Below are positions 29,110 through 37,598 of a stretch of 64,000 nt of DNA, piece by piece (the first letter of the stretch is position 1; each line of letters opens with the position of its first letter). Both the position numbers and the translations under genes were made by a program. The stretch is from DASXAI01 sp963798445 (GTDB lineage: Bacteria > Actinomycetota > Acidimicrobiia > Acidimicrobiales > Ilumatobacteraceae), in contig CAWCTH010000001.1 in assembly GCA_963798445.1 (NCBI GenBank), positions 62,001 through 126,000 on the forward strand. Direction: 5' to 3'. The notes under the pieces were generated by a model. The model ran no database searches and was not told where the DNA came from. It saw only the letters and a list, made by a program, of their open reading frames with translations.

Positions 29110-30669
29110 TCATCCGAGCCGTTCGACCAGGTGCTCGCCGACGCGGATCCCGTTCGCCATGGCCGTGAGCGCCGGGTTCACGGCGCCGATGCTCGGGAAG
29201 AAGCTCGTGTCGACGACGTAGAGGTTGTCCAGCTCGTGGGCCTTGCAGTTGGCGTCCAGCACCGAGGAAGCGGGATCGGTCCCGAAGCGGCAGGTACCGG
29301 CCTGATGGGCGCATCCGGCGATGGGGATGTCCATCTTCATGTAGAAGTTCTTGCCGAGCACGTGGTGCTCGGCGATCCCGATGTGGTTGAGGATCTTGCG
29401 CAGCTCCTTGTAGAGCCCGGTCGCCTCATGGTCGTTGTTCGACTTGTAGGAGAGGTGGACGCGGCCGTCCCGATCGACCGTGACGCGGTTGTCCGCCGAC
29501 GGGAGGTCCTCGGTGGTGAGCCAGAAGTCGACGGCATGGGCAGCGACATCGTCGAGGCTCCAGTGCGGCGCCAACTTCGTGAGCATCGGCTCCTCGCCTT
29601 TCATCGCCCACCCGTTGGATTTCCCCACCATCTGGATGTTCCCGAGCGGCCAGGCGTCGTCGTCGTTTCCGAGGTAGAAGTCGTTGATCCCCAACGTCTT
29701 CTGGAACACCGTGTCGTTGCGCTCCTTGGCGAGGGCGACGACCGCCTTGGAGTTGTGGAACATGTAGTTGCGCCCCACCTGGCCCGAACCGTTGGCCAGC
29801 CCGTCCGGATGGCGGTCGGTGGCCGAGTTGAGGAGCAGCTTGGCGCTGTTGGACGCGCCGGCGGACACGACGACGACGTCGGCGTCGTACACCTCGCGCT
29901 GACCGGCGCGCTGCACCACGACGCCCGTGACCGCTCCGCCCGCCGCGTCCGTCTCGAGCTTCACCACCTCGGCCTCGACGAGCAGCGTCACGTTGGGCGC
30001 CATCAGCAGTGGCCGCACCGCGATCGTGTCGGCGTCGCACTTTGCGTGGACGAGGCACGGGTAGCCGTCGCACCAGGTGCAGCGGATGCAGGTGCTCCGG
30101 CTCCTCTGGGCTTCGTCCAGGAGGATCCCGCACGGGGCCGAGAACGGGTGGTAGCCCTTGGCCCCGAGCGCGTCGGCGATCTCCTGGATGCGCGGCTCGT
30201 GCGAGACGGCGGGCCACGGGTACTGCTTCGACCAATGGCCCTCGGTGGGATCCTCGCCGTGGTTGCCGTGCACCTGGTAGAGCCACTCGGCCTTCGTGTA
30301 CCAGGGCTCGAACTCGTCGTAGCTGACCGGCCACGCCGGCGAGATGCCGTCGACGTGCTTGATCTCCTGGAAGTCCTGCGGGCGCAGCCGGTACAGCGCG
30401 GCGCCATAGAGCTTCGTGGCACCCCCGACGAAGTAGTGGACCTGCGGCTGGAAGGGCGTGCCGTCGGCGTCGAACCACGTGTCCGGCGAGATGTACCGGC
30501 CATCCACGAACACGGGCTCGGGATCCCAGTTCTGCTTCTCCCGTGGCAGGAAGTCACCACGCTCCAGCAGGAGGATGCGCTTGCCGCTCCCGGCGAGGGT
30601 GTGGGCGAGCGTGCCGCCGCCGGCGCCCGTACCGATGACGATGACGTCGAAATGCCCGTTGCCGCTCAT
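29110..30669 (-). CDS. GMC-family FAD oxidoreductase
   Basis: 519 residues, no frameshift. VIVIGTGAGGGTLAHTL at the N-terminus is the FAD loop; ERGDFLPREKQNWDPEPVF follows; GGATKLYGAALYRL and a Cys cluster CIRCTWCDGYPCLVHAKC (residues about 205-225) are striking; the C-terminal GMC domain has GCAHQAGTCRFG, VVDTSFFPSIGAVNPALT. The Cys cluster is known in bacterial GMC enzymes related to choline or sugar-alcohol oxidases but its role is unclear. ATG 30669 overlaps the GH15 stop, so the two are co-translated. Substrate probably a polyol or sugar, by context. Confidence 0.75.
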   Translation of the reverse strand: MSGNGHFDVIVIGTGAGGGTLAHTLAGSGKRILLLERGDFLPREKQNWDPEPVFVDGRYISPDTWFDADGTPFQPQVHYFVGGATKLYGAALYRLRPQDFQEIKHVDGISPAWPVSYDEFEPWYTKAEWLYQVHGNHGEDPTEGHWSKQYPWPAVSHEPRIQEIADALGAKGYHPFSAPCGILLDEAQRSRSTCIRCTWCDGYPCLVHAKCDADTIAVRPLLMAPNVTLLVEAEVVKLETDAAGGAVTGVVVQRAGQREVYDADVVVVSAGASNSAKLLLNSATDRHPDGLANGSGQVGRNYMFHNSKAVVALAKERNDTVFQKTLGINDFYLGNDDDAWPLGNIQMVGKSNGWAMKGEEPMLTKLAPHWSLDDVAAHAVDFWLTTEDLPSADNRVTVDRDGRVHLSYKSNNDHEATGLYKELRKILNHIGIAEHHVLGKNFYMKMDIPIAGCAHQAGTCRFGTDPASSVLDANCKAHELDNLYVVDTSFFPSIGAVNPALTAMANGIRVGEHLVERLG

Positions 30670-32624
30670 GAGAGCTCCTCGATGCGCTCGGCCAGGATGA
30701 TGCGACCCGCCGCCTCGATCAGCGCGAGGTGGGAGAACGCCTGCGGGAAGTTGCCGAGGTGGTAGCCGGTCTCCACGTCGTACTCCTCGGCGTAGAGCCC
30801 GAGCGGTGACGCGATGCGCAGGAGCCGCTCGAGTTGATCGCGGGCCCGCTGATGCTCGCCGATGATGCACAACGCCGAGACGAGCCAGTAGGAGCAGATC
30901 AGGAAGGTGCCTTCCTTGCCCGACATCCCGTCGTCGGTCTCGTCGGTGCGGTAGCGCAGCACGTAGCCGTTCTCGCTCAGCTCGTCGGCGATGGCGTCCA
31001 CGCTCGCACGCATGCGGTCGTCGTCACCGGGCAGGAAGCCGAAGAGCGGCGCCAGGAGGGTGGACGCGTCCAGCGCTTCGGTGTCGTAGTGCTGGCGCAA
31101 CACGCCGCCATCGCTCACGCCATGCTCGAGGATGTCGGCGCGGATCTCCTCGGCCGTGCCGCGCCAGGTCTCCTGGAGACCGCCGTCGCCGCGGATCTCG
31201 GCCAGCTTCGCCGCTCGGTCCAGGGCGACCCAGCACATGAGCTTGGACGACACGTAGTGCTGCGGCTTGCCGCGAGCCTCCCAGATGCCCTGGTCGGGTT
31301 CGGTCCAGACCTGAGTTGCGCCCGCCGCCTGCGCCTGCACGATGGGCCACAGCCGGCGGGGCAGCCGCTGGCTGCGCCTGGTGTGCAGGAGGATGGCGTC
31401 CAGCGCGGCGCCGTACACGTCGTTCTGGCGCTGGTCGAAGGCGCCGTTGCCGAGGCGAACGGGACGGGCGCCGGCGTAGCCGCTCATGTGGTCGAGCGTG
31501 GATTCCGGGAGGTCCCGCCGCCCGTCGATCCCATACATGATCTGCAGGCCGCCGTCGTCGTTCGGCTCCAGGTCGGCGACGTACTGCATGAACTCGTCGG
31601 CCTCCCAGTCCAGGTTCATCCAGTGCAGCGCCTGCAGCGTGAACGTGGAGTCGCGTATCCAGCTGTAGCGGTAGTCCCAGTTCCGCTCGCCGCCCGGTGT
31701 CTCCGGCAGCGACGTCGTCAGTGCGGCCACCGTTGCACCCGTCGGCATGTAGGTCAGGCCCTTGACGGCGAGCGCGGACCGCTGGATGGCGTCTCGGTAG
31801 CGATGATCGGGGATGCGGGCGCGGTCCAGCCAGTTCCGCCAGAACAGCACCGTGGCGGCGATGCGCCGATCGGCGTCGTCGACGTCGGTCGGCACGGTGG
31901 AGCCGTCCGCCCACGACAACGCGCAGTAGGCCCGCTCGCCGGGCTTGAGGACGTGACGAGCTCGGACGCGGTTGCCTTCGACCCCGAGCGACAGGTCGGT
32001 CTGGAGCCGCAGAGCCAGCTCCGCGCCCTTGGCCTCGGCGCCATGACCGCGCTCGTCGACCAGCGTCCACGTCGCCGGCAGCTGCCCGTAGTTGAAGACG
32101 GGCTCGCACACCAGCTCGATCTCGACCTGGCCGGCGAGGCACTCCGCCGTGCGTACGAGCGTGTGCTCGGCGTCGTCGTCGGCCGGCGGCCGGGTGTGCG
32201 GCGTCACCAGATCCGGGCCGTTCGTCGGACCCATGGTGAGGGCGTCGCGGACCACGACCCACCCGCCTGGCGTCTTCCAGGTCGTGACGAGGACGTTCGT
32301 GCCCGGCTCGTAGGCCCGCGAGGTCGGGACGTTGATGCCGAAGGGACCGAAGCGGAAGGTGCCCGCTTCACGGTCGAGCAGGCTGCCGAAGACGCTGGGC
32401 GCGTCGAACCGCGGCAGACAGAGCCAATCCACCGCGCCGTCGGGGGCGATCAGCGCGCCCGTATGGCAATCTGACAGGAACGCGTACTCCGCGATCGGCG
32501 GGAAGGGCGAAGGAGTCGCCGCGCTGCGCCGATCGGGACGAGCGGCCGTCCGCTCGGTAGCGGGCGCCGGGCTCGTCGATGGATCGACGGCGGCTCGGGA
32601 CCTTCGCTGGTTGCGTGTCGCCAT
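30666..32624 (-). CDS. Glycoside hydrolase family 15 (trehalase/glucoamylase type)
   Basis: 652 residues: an N-terminal beta-sandwich domain beginning IAEYAFLSDCHTGALIAPDGAVDWLCLPRFDAPSVFG, and an (alpha/alpha)6 barrel with GGERNWDYRYSWIRDSTFTLQAL, EPDQGIWEARGKPQHYVSSKLMCWVALDRA and LICSYWLVSALCIIGE, where the acidic catalytic residues reside. The motif set is that of cytoplasmic GH15 trehalases and glucoamylase-like enzymes of actinobacteria; I cannot tell trehalose from maltooligosaccharides. First gene of the minus-strand operon; two regulatory elements lie within 95 bp upstream. Frame intact. Confidence 0.8.
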   Translation of the reverse strand: MATRNQRRSRAAVDPSTSPAPATERTAARPDRRSAATPSPFPPIAEYAFLSDCHTGALIAPDGAVDWLCLPRFDAPSVFGSLLDREAGTFRFGPFGINVPTSRAYEPGTNVLVTTWKTPGGWVVVRDALTMGPTNGPDLVTPHTRPPADDDAEHTLVRTAECLAGQVEIELVCEPVFNYGQLPATWTLVDERGHGAEAKGAELALRLQTDLSLGVEGNRVRARHVLKPGERAYCALSWADGSTVPTDVDDADRRIAATVLFWRNWLDRARIPDHRYRDAIQRSALAVKGLTYMPTGATVAALTTSLPETPGGERNWDYRYSWIRDSTFTLQALHWMNLDWEADEFMQYVADLEPNDDGGLQIMYGIDGRRDLPESTLDHMSGYAGARPVRLGNGAFDQRQNDVYGAALDAILLHTRRSQRLPRRLWPIVQAQAAGATQVWTEPDQGIWEARGKPQHYVSSKLMCWVALDRAAKLAEIRGDGGLQETWRGTAEEIRADILEHGVSDGGVLRQHYDTEALDASTLLAPLFGFLPGDDDRMRASVDAIADELSENGYVLRYRTDETDDGMSGKEGTFLICSYWLVSALCIIGEHQRARDQLERLLRIASPLGLYAEEYDVETGYHLGNFPQAFSHLALIEAAGRIILAERIEELS

Positions 32625-32673
32625 GGGACCTCCCGGCAGTCCCCGCGATTCGACCTCTTCCGGGCGGTCTAGG

Positions 32674-32691
32674 CATCACCCGCAACGGATG
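32674..32691 (-). promoter_or_regulatory. CATCC-N5-GGGTGATG element, copy G
   Basis: Read on the minus strand: CATCC-GTTGC-GGGTGATG, perfect at 13 of 13 fixed positions, 49 nt before the GH15 start. Confidence 0.7.
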
Positions 32692-32701
32692 AAACGGTCT
32701 C

Positions 32702-32719
32702 AATCACCCGTACGGGATG
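32702..32719 (-). promoter_or_regulatory. CATCC-N5-GGGTGATG element, copy H
   Basis: Minus strand: CATCC-CGTAC-GGGTGATT, 12 of 13. The centre CCCGTACGGG is a perfect palindrome. It lies between divergent GH15 and cydA, 77 nt and 91 nt from their starts, and 10 bp from copy G. Confidence 0.65.
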
Positions 32720-32810
32720 ATGAGGCCGTTCGGAACGAGGCGCACGATGCCCTTGTCGATTGGCTTGGAGGCGACCGAATGGCAACCGATCGAGTGCATC
32801 GAAGCTGAGC

Positions 32811-34214
32811 ATGATGAGCTCTTCGTTGCTGCTGGCCGTCGACCCGGTCCCGTGGGCGCGGTCGCAGATGGCCTTCACCCTCGGCTTCCACATCATCCTC
32901 GTGCCGCTGGGCGTGGCGTGGGCCTTCATGGCGCTCGTGGCCAACCACCGCGGGCTCAAGAAGAACGACGCCGACGCGCTCCTGCTGGCCCAACGCTGGT
33001 CGAAGTACATGGCGGTGACCTTCGCCGTCGGGGCTGTCACCGGAACGGTGCTGACCTTCGAGTTCGGGCTGCTGTGGCCGACGTTCATGGGTCGCTTCGG
33101 CGCCGCCTTCGGCGTCCCGTTCGCCGTCGAGGGCCTGTTCTTCTTCACGGAAGCGATCTTCATCGCCATCTACATCTATGGCTGGCGCCGGTTGAAGCCG
33201 TGGACCCACTTCTGGACCGGGGTCCCGATCGTGATCGCCGGTCTGGGAGGGACCGTGTCGGTGGTGGCCGCCAACGCCTGGATGAACTCGCCCGCGGGCT
33301 TCACCGTGGACTCGTCCGGCAAGGTGGCAACCGTCGATCCCATCGAGGTGATCTTCAACAAGGCGATGCCGTACGAGGCCGCGCACATGGTCGTTGCCGC
33401 CTACCTCGTGGGCGGCTTCCTGATCGCATCCGTCTACGCCGTCGGGATGCTGCGGGGGCGCCGTGACCGTTACCACCGCCTCGGTTTCCTCATCCCGTTC
33501 ACGGTGGCTGCCATCGCCACACCGATCCAGATGGGCGTCGGCGACACGCTCGCCCGGTGGGTCTACAACAACGACCCGGTCAAGTTCGCGGCGATCGAGA
33601 TCGTGCCCAAGACGGCCAGCGACGTGCCCGAGACGCTCTTCGGCCACCTGAACGCGGACGGCACCGTGTCGGGAGGCATCGCGATCCCAGGCCTGGCGTC
33701 GATCCTGTCCGACCCGGCCGACGGCACCAGCACGGTGATCGAGGGACTGGACAGCTTCAACAGCGACTCGCGGCCGACCACGCAGCAGGTCAACGTGGTC
33801 CACCTCGCGTGGGACGTCATGGTCGGGATCGCCACGCTGCTGTTCCTGCTGTCGGCCTGGTACGGCGTCACCTGGCTGTTCCGCCGGCGCCTACCGAAGA
33901 CGAAGTGGTTCCTGCGCGCCGCCGCCGTCGCCGGCATCGCCTCCATCATCGCCCTGGAGGCGGGCTGGGTCGTGACGGAGGTCGGCCGCCAACCCTGGAT
34001 CGTCCGCAACTACCTGAAGGTCGAAGATGCGGCCACCACCAACGGCGGCGTGTGGGTGACCTTCCTCGTGGTACTCGCGATCTACCTGACCGTCGGCGTC
34101 ACCACGATCCTGGTGCTGCGGGGCATGAGCAAGCGGTGGCGGGAAGCGACCGCCGGGGACGACACCGGCGGCCCGTACGAGCCGCGCCCGCGCGAGGACG
34201 CGACCGTCGGATGA
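32811..34214 (+). CDS. cydA: Cytochrome bd oxidase subunit I
   Basis: Quinol oxidase subunit of about 467 residues with nine membrane helices. RSQMAFTLGFHIILVPLGVAWAFMAL includes the His ligand of haem b595; GLLWPTFMGRFGAAFGVPFAVEGLFFFTEAIF holds the conserved Glu residues; PIQMGVGD and GWVVTEVGRQPW, the signature before the last helices, are present. The short Q-loop suggests the S-subfamily. The enzyme reduces oxygen at low concentration without pumping protons. Start at ATG 32811 or 32814. The stop overlaps the cydB ATG. No cydDC genes follow. Frame intact. Confidence 0.9.
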   Translation: MMSSSLLLAVDPVPWARSQMAFTLGFHIILVPLGVAWAFMALVANHRGLKKNDADALLLAQRWSKYMAVTFAVGAVTGTVLTFEFGLLWPTFMGRFGAAFGVPFAVEGLFFFTEAIFIAIYIYGWRRLKPWTHFWTGVPIVIAGLGGTVSVVAANAWMNSPAGFTVDSSGKVATVDPIEVIFNKAMPYEAAHMVVAAYLVGGFLIASVYAVGMLRGRRDRYHRLGFLIPFTVAAIATPIQMGVGDTLARWVYNNDPVKFAAIEIVPKTASDVPETLFGHLNADGTVSGGIAIPGLASILSDPADGTSTVIEGLDSFNSDSRPTTQQVNVVHLAWDVMVGIATLLFLLSAWYGVTWLFRRRLPKTKWFLRAAAVAGIASIIALEAGWVVTEVGRQPWIVRNYLKVEDAATTNGGVWVTFLVVLAIYLTVGVTTILVLRGMSKRWREATAGDDTGGPYEPRPREDATVG

Positions 34215-35254
34215 CGAACGCCGTCGCCATCGTGCTGTTCGTCGGCATCACGGCCTATGCCGTGTTCGGCGGCGCCGACTTCGGCGCCGGCTTCTGGGAC
34301 CTGACCGCCGGGGGTGCCGAGCGCGGCGAGCGTCCCCGGGCGCTGATCGACCATTCGATCGGGCCGGTCTGGGAGGCCAACCACGTCTGGCTCATCTTCA
34401 CGCTCGTGGTCCTGTGGACGGCGTTCTCCGAAGCGTTCGCGTCGATCACGTTGACGCTGTTCGTGCCGCTCACACTCGCCGCACTCGGCATCGTGCTCCG
34501 GGGGTCGAGCTTCGCGTTCCGCAAGGCGGTGCTGCGCACCCGAGATCGACGCAACTTCGGTGCCGCGTTCGCGGTGTCGTCGGTGCTCGTGCCGTACTGC
34601 ATGGGCGCGGTGGCGGGAGCCATCGCCTCGGAACGGGTTCCCGCCGGTGGGAAGGCGGGCGACCCCTGGTCGAGCTGGATCAACCCGACGTCGATCCTCG
34701 GCGGCGTGCTCGCCATCTGCGCCTGCGCCTTCCTGTCGGCCACCTACCTGGTGTGGGACGCCCGCCGGCTCGAGAACGCGACCATGGCCGAGTACTTCCG
34801 GCGTCGAGCCCTGGGCGCCGCCGTCGCCGCCGGCACCGTCGCCTTCGTGGGCATCTTCGTCCTGCACGCCGACGCCACCTACGTGTTCCACGGCCTCAGC
34901 TCGCGAGCGCTCCCCCTCGTCATCGTCTCGGCCGTGTGCGGCGTCGGTGCGCTCGTCCTGCTGGCCCGGCGCGCCGCTCGAGGGGCCCGGTTGCTGGCGA
35001 TCGGGGCGGTGGCGTCGGTCGTCGTGGCATGGGGCGTGGCGCAATGGCCGTACCTCCTGCCGACCTCGTTGAAGGTCTCGGATGCGGCCGCCCCGTCGTC
35101 CACGCTGGGCGCCGTGCTCGTCGTGTTCGGCGCCGCCGTGGTCATCATCGTCCCCGCCCTGGTCCTGCTCTACGTGCTGGACCAGAAGAGCCTGCTGCCC
35201 GACGAGGGCGTCGAGACCGTCACCGGTCCCGATGCGGCGAACCCGGTGACCTGA
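34211..35254 (+). CDS. cydB: Cytochrome bd oxidase subunit II
   Basis: 347 residues, eight or nine membrane helices. VFGGADFGAGFWDLTAGG at the N-terminus and GPVWEANHVWLIFTLVVLWTAFSEAF are CydB hallmarks; WINPTSILGGVLAICACAFLSATYLVWDA lies in the middle. It pairs with CydA in the cytoplasmic membrane. ATG 34211 overlaps the cydA stop by 4 bp. It ends 21 bp before the convergent clc gene. Frame intact. Confidence 0.9.
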   Translation: MTNAVAIVLFVGITAYAVFGGADFGAGFWDLTAGGAERGERPRALIDHSIGPVWEANHVWLIFTLVVLWTAFSEAFASITLTLFVPLTLAALGIVLRGSSFAFRKAVLRTRDRRNFGAAFAVSSVLVPYCMGAVAGAIASERVPAGGKAGDPWSSWINPTSILGGVLAICACAFLSATYLVWDARRLENATMAEYFRRRALGAAVAAGTVAFVGIFVLHADATYVFHGLSSRALPLVIVSAVCGVGALVLLARRAARGARLLAIGAVASVVVAWGVAQWPYLLPTSLKVSDAAAPSSTLGAVLVVFGAAVVIIVPALVLLYVLDQKSLLPDEGVETVTGPDAANPVT

Positions 35255-35275
35255 CCGGTTCGCCGCCGGCGTCAC

Positions 35276-36637
35276 TCACCCCGCCGGACCCGCCGCCCCG
35301 GCACCGCTGACGTGCTCGTCCGGCGGCCCCGGCGCTTGCATCGGGCTCGCGCTCACCACCGTGGGCATCGGGAACCACGCGGACACCACGAAGGCCACGA
35401 CGACGGCCACGATGACGAGCGGCATGACCGCCACCCCGTCCGACGCGAGCAGCAGCGTGGCGAGGAGAACCGCCGTGAGCGGGAGCCGCAGCATCACCGC
35501 AGTCATCGCGCCGATCCCCATCGCCACACCGGCCACGAGCGGCAGGCCGGGTAGGTGGGAGAGGGCGATGCCGGCGGCGGCGCCGATGAACATCGACGGG
35601 AAGACCGGGCCGCCGCGGAAGCCGGCGAGCGACACCGAGTACGCCAGCGACTTGCACACGACGAGGAGCACCAGAGCGCCGACCGAGTAGGTAGCGCTGT
35701 TGGCGAGCAACACCGGGAGGGCCGACTGCCCCGAGAAGAGCACATCGGCGGAGCCGTGGTCGGTCCACTCGGCGTACACGACGGCCAACGCGGCGACGAC
35801 GAGACCGGCGACGGGTGTCAGCAGGATCAGGCGCTTCTCGATGTGCGGGCGCACCAGGAACGCCAGGCGGCGGACGGCCGTCCCGACGATGGCGGCGCCG
35901 ACCCCGATCGCGAGGGCCCACCCGAACTCGGCGCCATCGGGCCGCACGAACGCAGGCAGATCGGGGATCGAGAGCGAGAACGTGCCGAGGCCCGTCAGGG
36001 AATCCATCCCGACGAACACCAGCGCACCCGTACCGGCGGCGAGCAACCCGGGCACCAGGACCACGGTCGCCATCGCGCCGGCGAGGCCGGACGCCTCCAA
36101 GAGCAGGAAGGCCCCGAGCAGGGGCGAACCGAGCAGCGCCGACACGGCGGCGAAGCTTCCCGCGGCGCCCACCACGGCCAGCGCCTGCGCGTCGGCCCCG
36201 CGCGTCAGGTAGCGAGCAACCAGCATGGCCAGGCCGCCGCCCAGGGCGATGAGCGGGCCTTCGGGGCCGATGACCGCGCCCAGCCCGAGCGACGCCACCG
36301 CGGCGAGGAAGATGCCGGGCAGTTCCCGCGGCGGCGCGCCCTGGCCGGCCTTGAAGCCGTCCACCGGGGAATGACCACCGCGGCCGGGCAGGAAGCGGAT
36401 CGTCGGTCCGACGATCGCGCCGGCGACGACGAGCGGGAGGAACGGCCACCAGGTCGGCGCGCCGTCGAAGCCGAGCCCGTCGGGAAGATCGACGAACGTC
36501 CATTGCTGGAGGTGGTCGATCAGCGCGAGGAAGTAGTACGACGCCACCGCGATCGGCACACCGAGGAGCGCCACCAGGACGAGGAGCAACACGTAGCGAC
36601 GCGTCCTGAGCAACGCGAACGGATCGGCCACCACCAT
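35276..36637 (-). CDS. ClC-type chloride channel or Cl-/H+ antiporter
   Basis: About 453 residues with many membrane helices. The selectivity motifs appear in order: VDGFKAGQGAPP at the position of the GSGIP loop (altered), GPEGPLIALGGGLAMLVARYL at the GREGP loop, and FRGGPVFPSMFIGAAAGIALSHLPG at the GxFxP loop. The first motif deviates from canonical GSGIP, so ion choice is uncertain. The C-terminal tail is short, with no CBS domains. I chose ATG 36637 (MVVADPFALLRTRRYV), as upstream residues are not membrane-like. Element copy I lies upstream. Confidence 0.8.
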   Translation of the reverse strand: MVVADPFALLRTRRYVLLLVLVALLGVPIAVASYYFLALIDHLQQWTFVDLPDGLGFDGAPTWWPFLPLVVAGAIVGPTIRFLPGRGGHSPVDGFKAGQGAPPRELPGIFLAAVASLGLGAVIGPEGPLIALGGGLAMLVARYLTRGADAQALAVVGAAGSFAAVSALLGSPLLGAFLLLEASGLAGAMATVVLVPGLLAAGTGALVFVGMDSLTGLGTFSLSIPDLPAFVRPDGAEFGWALAIGVGAAIVGTAVRRLAFLVRPHIEKRLILLTPVAGLVVAALAVVYAEWTDHGSADVLFSGQSALPVLLANSATYSVGALVLLVVCKSLAYSVSLAGFRGGPVFPSMFIGAAAGIALSHLPGLPLVAGVAMGIGAMTAVMLRLPLTAVLLATLLLASDGVAVMPLVIVAVVVAFVVSAWFPMPTVVSASPMQAPGPPDEHVSGAGAAGPAG

Positions 36638-36723
36638 CGCCGCCTGCTGGGCTGTGACCTCGGTGCCGATCGGACGCCTCCTCGCTTCAGCGAAGCTACG
36701 GTGCCGCAGGAGGCACCCGCTGG

Positions 36724-36744
36724 CATCGTCCACATCGGGTGATC
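36724..36744. promoter_or_regulatory. CATCC-N5-GGGTGATG element, copy I (both orientations partial)
   Basis: Plus strand CGTCC-ACATC-GGGTGATC (36727-36744, 11 of 13); minus strand CACCC-GATGT-GGACGATG (36724-36741, 10 of 13). A second half-site, GGTTCACCCG, follows at 36745. It is 86 nt from the clc start on the minus strand. The weakest copy. Confidence 0.45.
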
Positions 36745-36930
36745 GGTTCACCCGAACCCGCCCGACGGGCGATGGCCGTGCGGTCGGCGTCGTCCACGTA
36801 GGCTCGCGCCGTCGAGACCGCGGCGCTTCGTGGGGCGGTCCGATCGAGGGGGGCCGGTGAGCGTTTCGGCACGACTCGGCGGCCGTGGGGCGAGGTATCA
36901 CGGCGTTCCCATCGCGGCTCGGTACCCCTG

Positions 36931-37520
36931 ATGCACCCCACCGCCGGTCTCGGTCTTGCCGGCCTGCCGCTGCCGCTCCCCGACGAGGTGGGCCGGCCCC
37001 GCCTGCTCGGCCGTCTCGACGCGCGCTGGGACCACCCGGTGACCGTCATCCAGGCGGGGGCCGGGTTCGGGAAGTCGACGCTGCTCGCCCAGGCCGTGCG
37101 CGCCAATGCCGTCGAGCCGCGCGGCATCGATGTGTGGCACGCCTGTACGCCCGGCGACGTCGACGGTGACGCCCTCGGGCGCGCCGTGCTCACGGCGCTC
37201 GACGCACCGAGCCGCTACCAGGATCCGGCCGCGCAGATCGCCGACACCGTCGCCGCGTACTTCCCCATCGACGTGTGCATCGTGCTCGACGACGCCCACG
37301 AGGTACGGCCCGGTTCGTCGGGGGCCGAGCTGATCGATCGTCTCATCCGCGGCCTGCCCGACAACGCCCATCTCGTCCTCGCCGCTCGCCATGCGCTCCC
37401 CGTCCGGCTGTCACGGCTGCGCGCGGCCGCCCGCCTGGTGGAGATCACCCAGGACGACCTGCTGTTCACGCCCGAGGAGACGTCGGCGATGGCCAACCGG
37501 CTCGGACGCGACGCCGACGC
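36931..37520 (+). pseudogene. N-terminal fragment of a LAL-type regulator
   Basis: About 195 residues of the ATPase domain of a second LAL/MalT-like protein: LPLPDEVGRPRLLGRLDARW, Walker A VIQAGAGFGKSTLLAQAV, Walker B IDVCIVLDDAHEV, and LVLAARHALPVRLSRLRAAARLVEI. Coding similarity stops near 37520, and DNA of another gene (an ApbE-like C-terminus) follows without a gap. The winged-helix middle and LuxR HTH are missing. This may be a real deletion or an assembly join. Confidence 0.65.
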
Positions 37521-37529
37521 TGCGACCGG

Positions 37530-37598
37530 GGCGCCATCCTGCTGCTGGACTCCGGCGGCACGGTCGCGACCCCCGGCACCCTCGGCTGGCTGGCATGA
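37530..37598 (+). pseudogene. C-terminal fragment resembling FAD:protein FMN transferase (ApbE)
   Basis: The last 22 codons, GAILLLDSGGTVATPGTLGW plus two, resemble the end of ApbE-type flavin transferases. The stop overlaps the ATG of the ferric-reductase-like gene, a normal partner for ApbE, so these 22 codons are the true upstream neighbour whose 5' part was lost. Too short for a firm call. Confidence 0.35.

Noticed and set aside
19903..36744. CATCC-N5-GGGTGATG as a sigma-factor promoter or a DosR/Rex-type box
   Set aside because: The 5-bp gap is too short for -35/-10 boxes, and the sequence differs from the known DosR, Rex and Crp palindromes.
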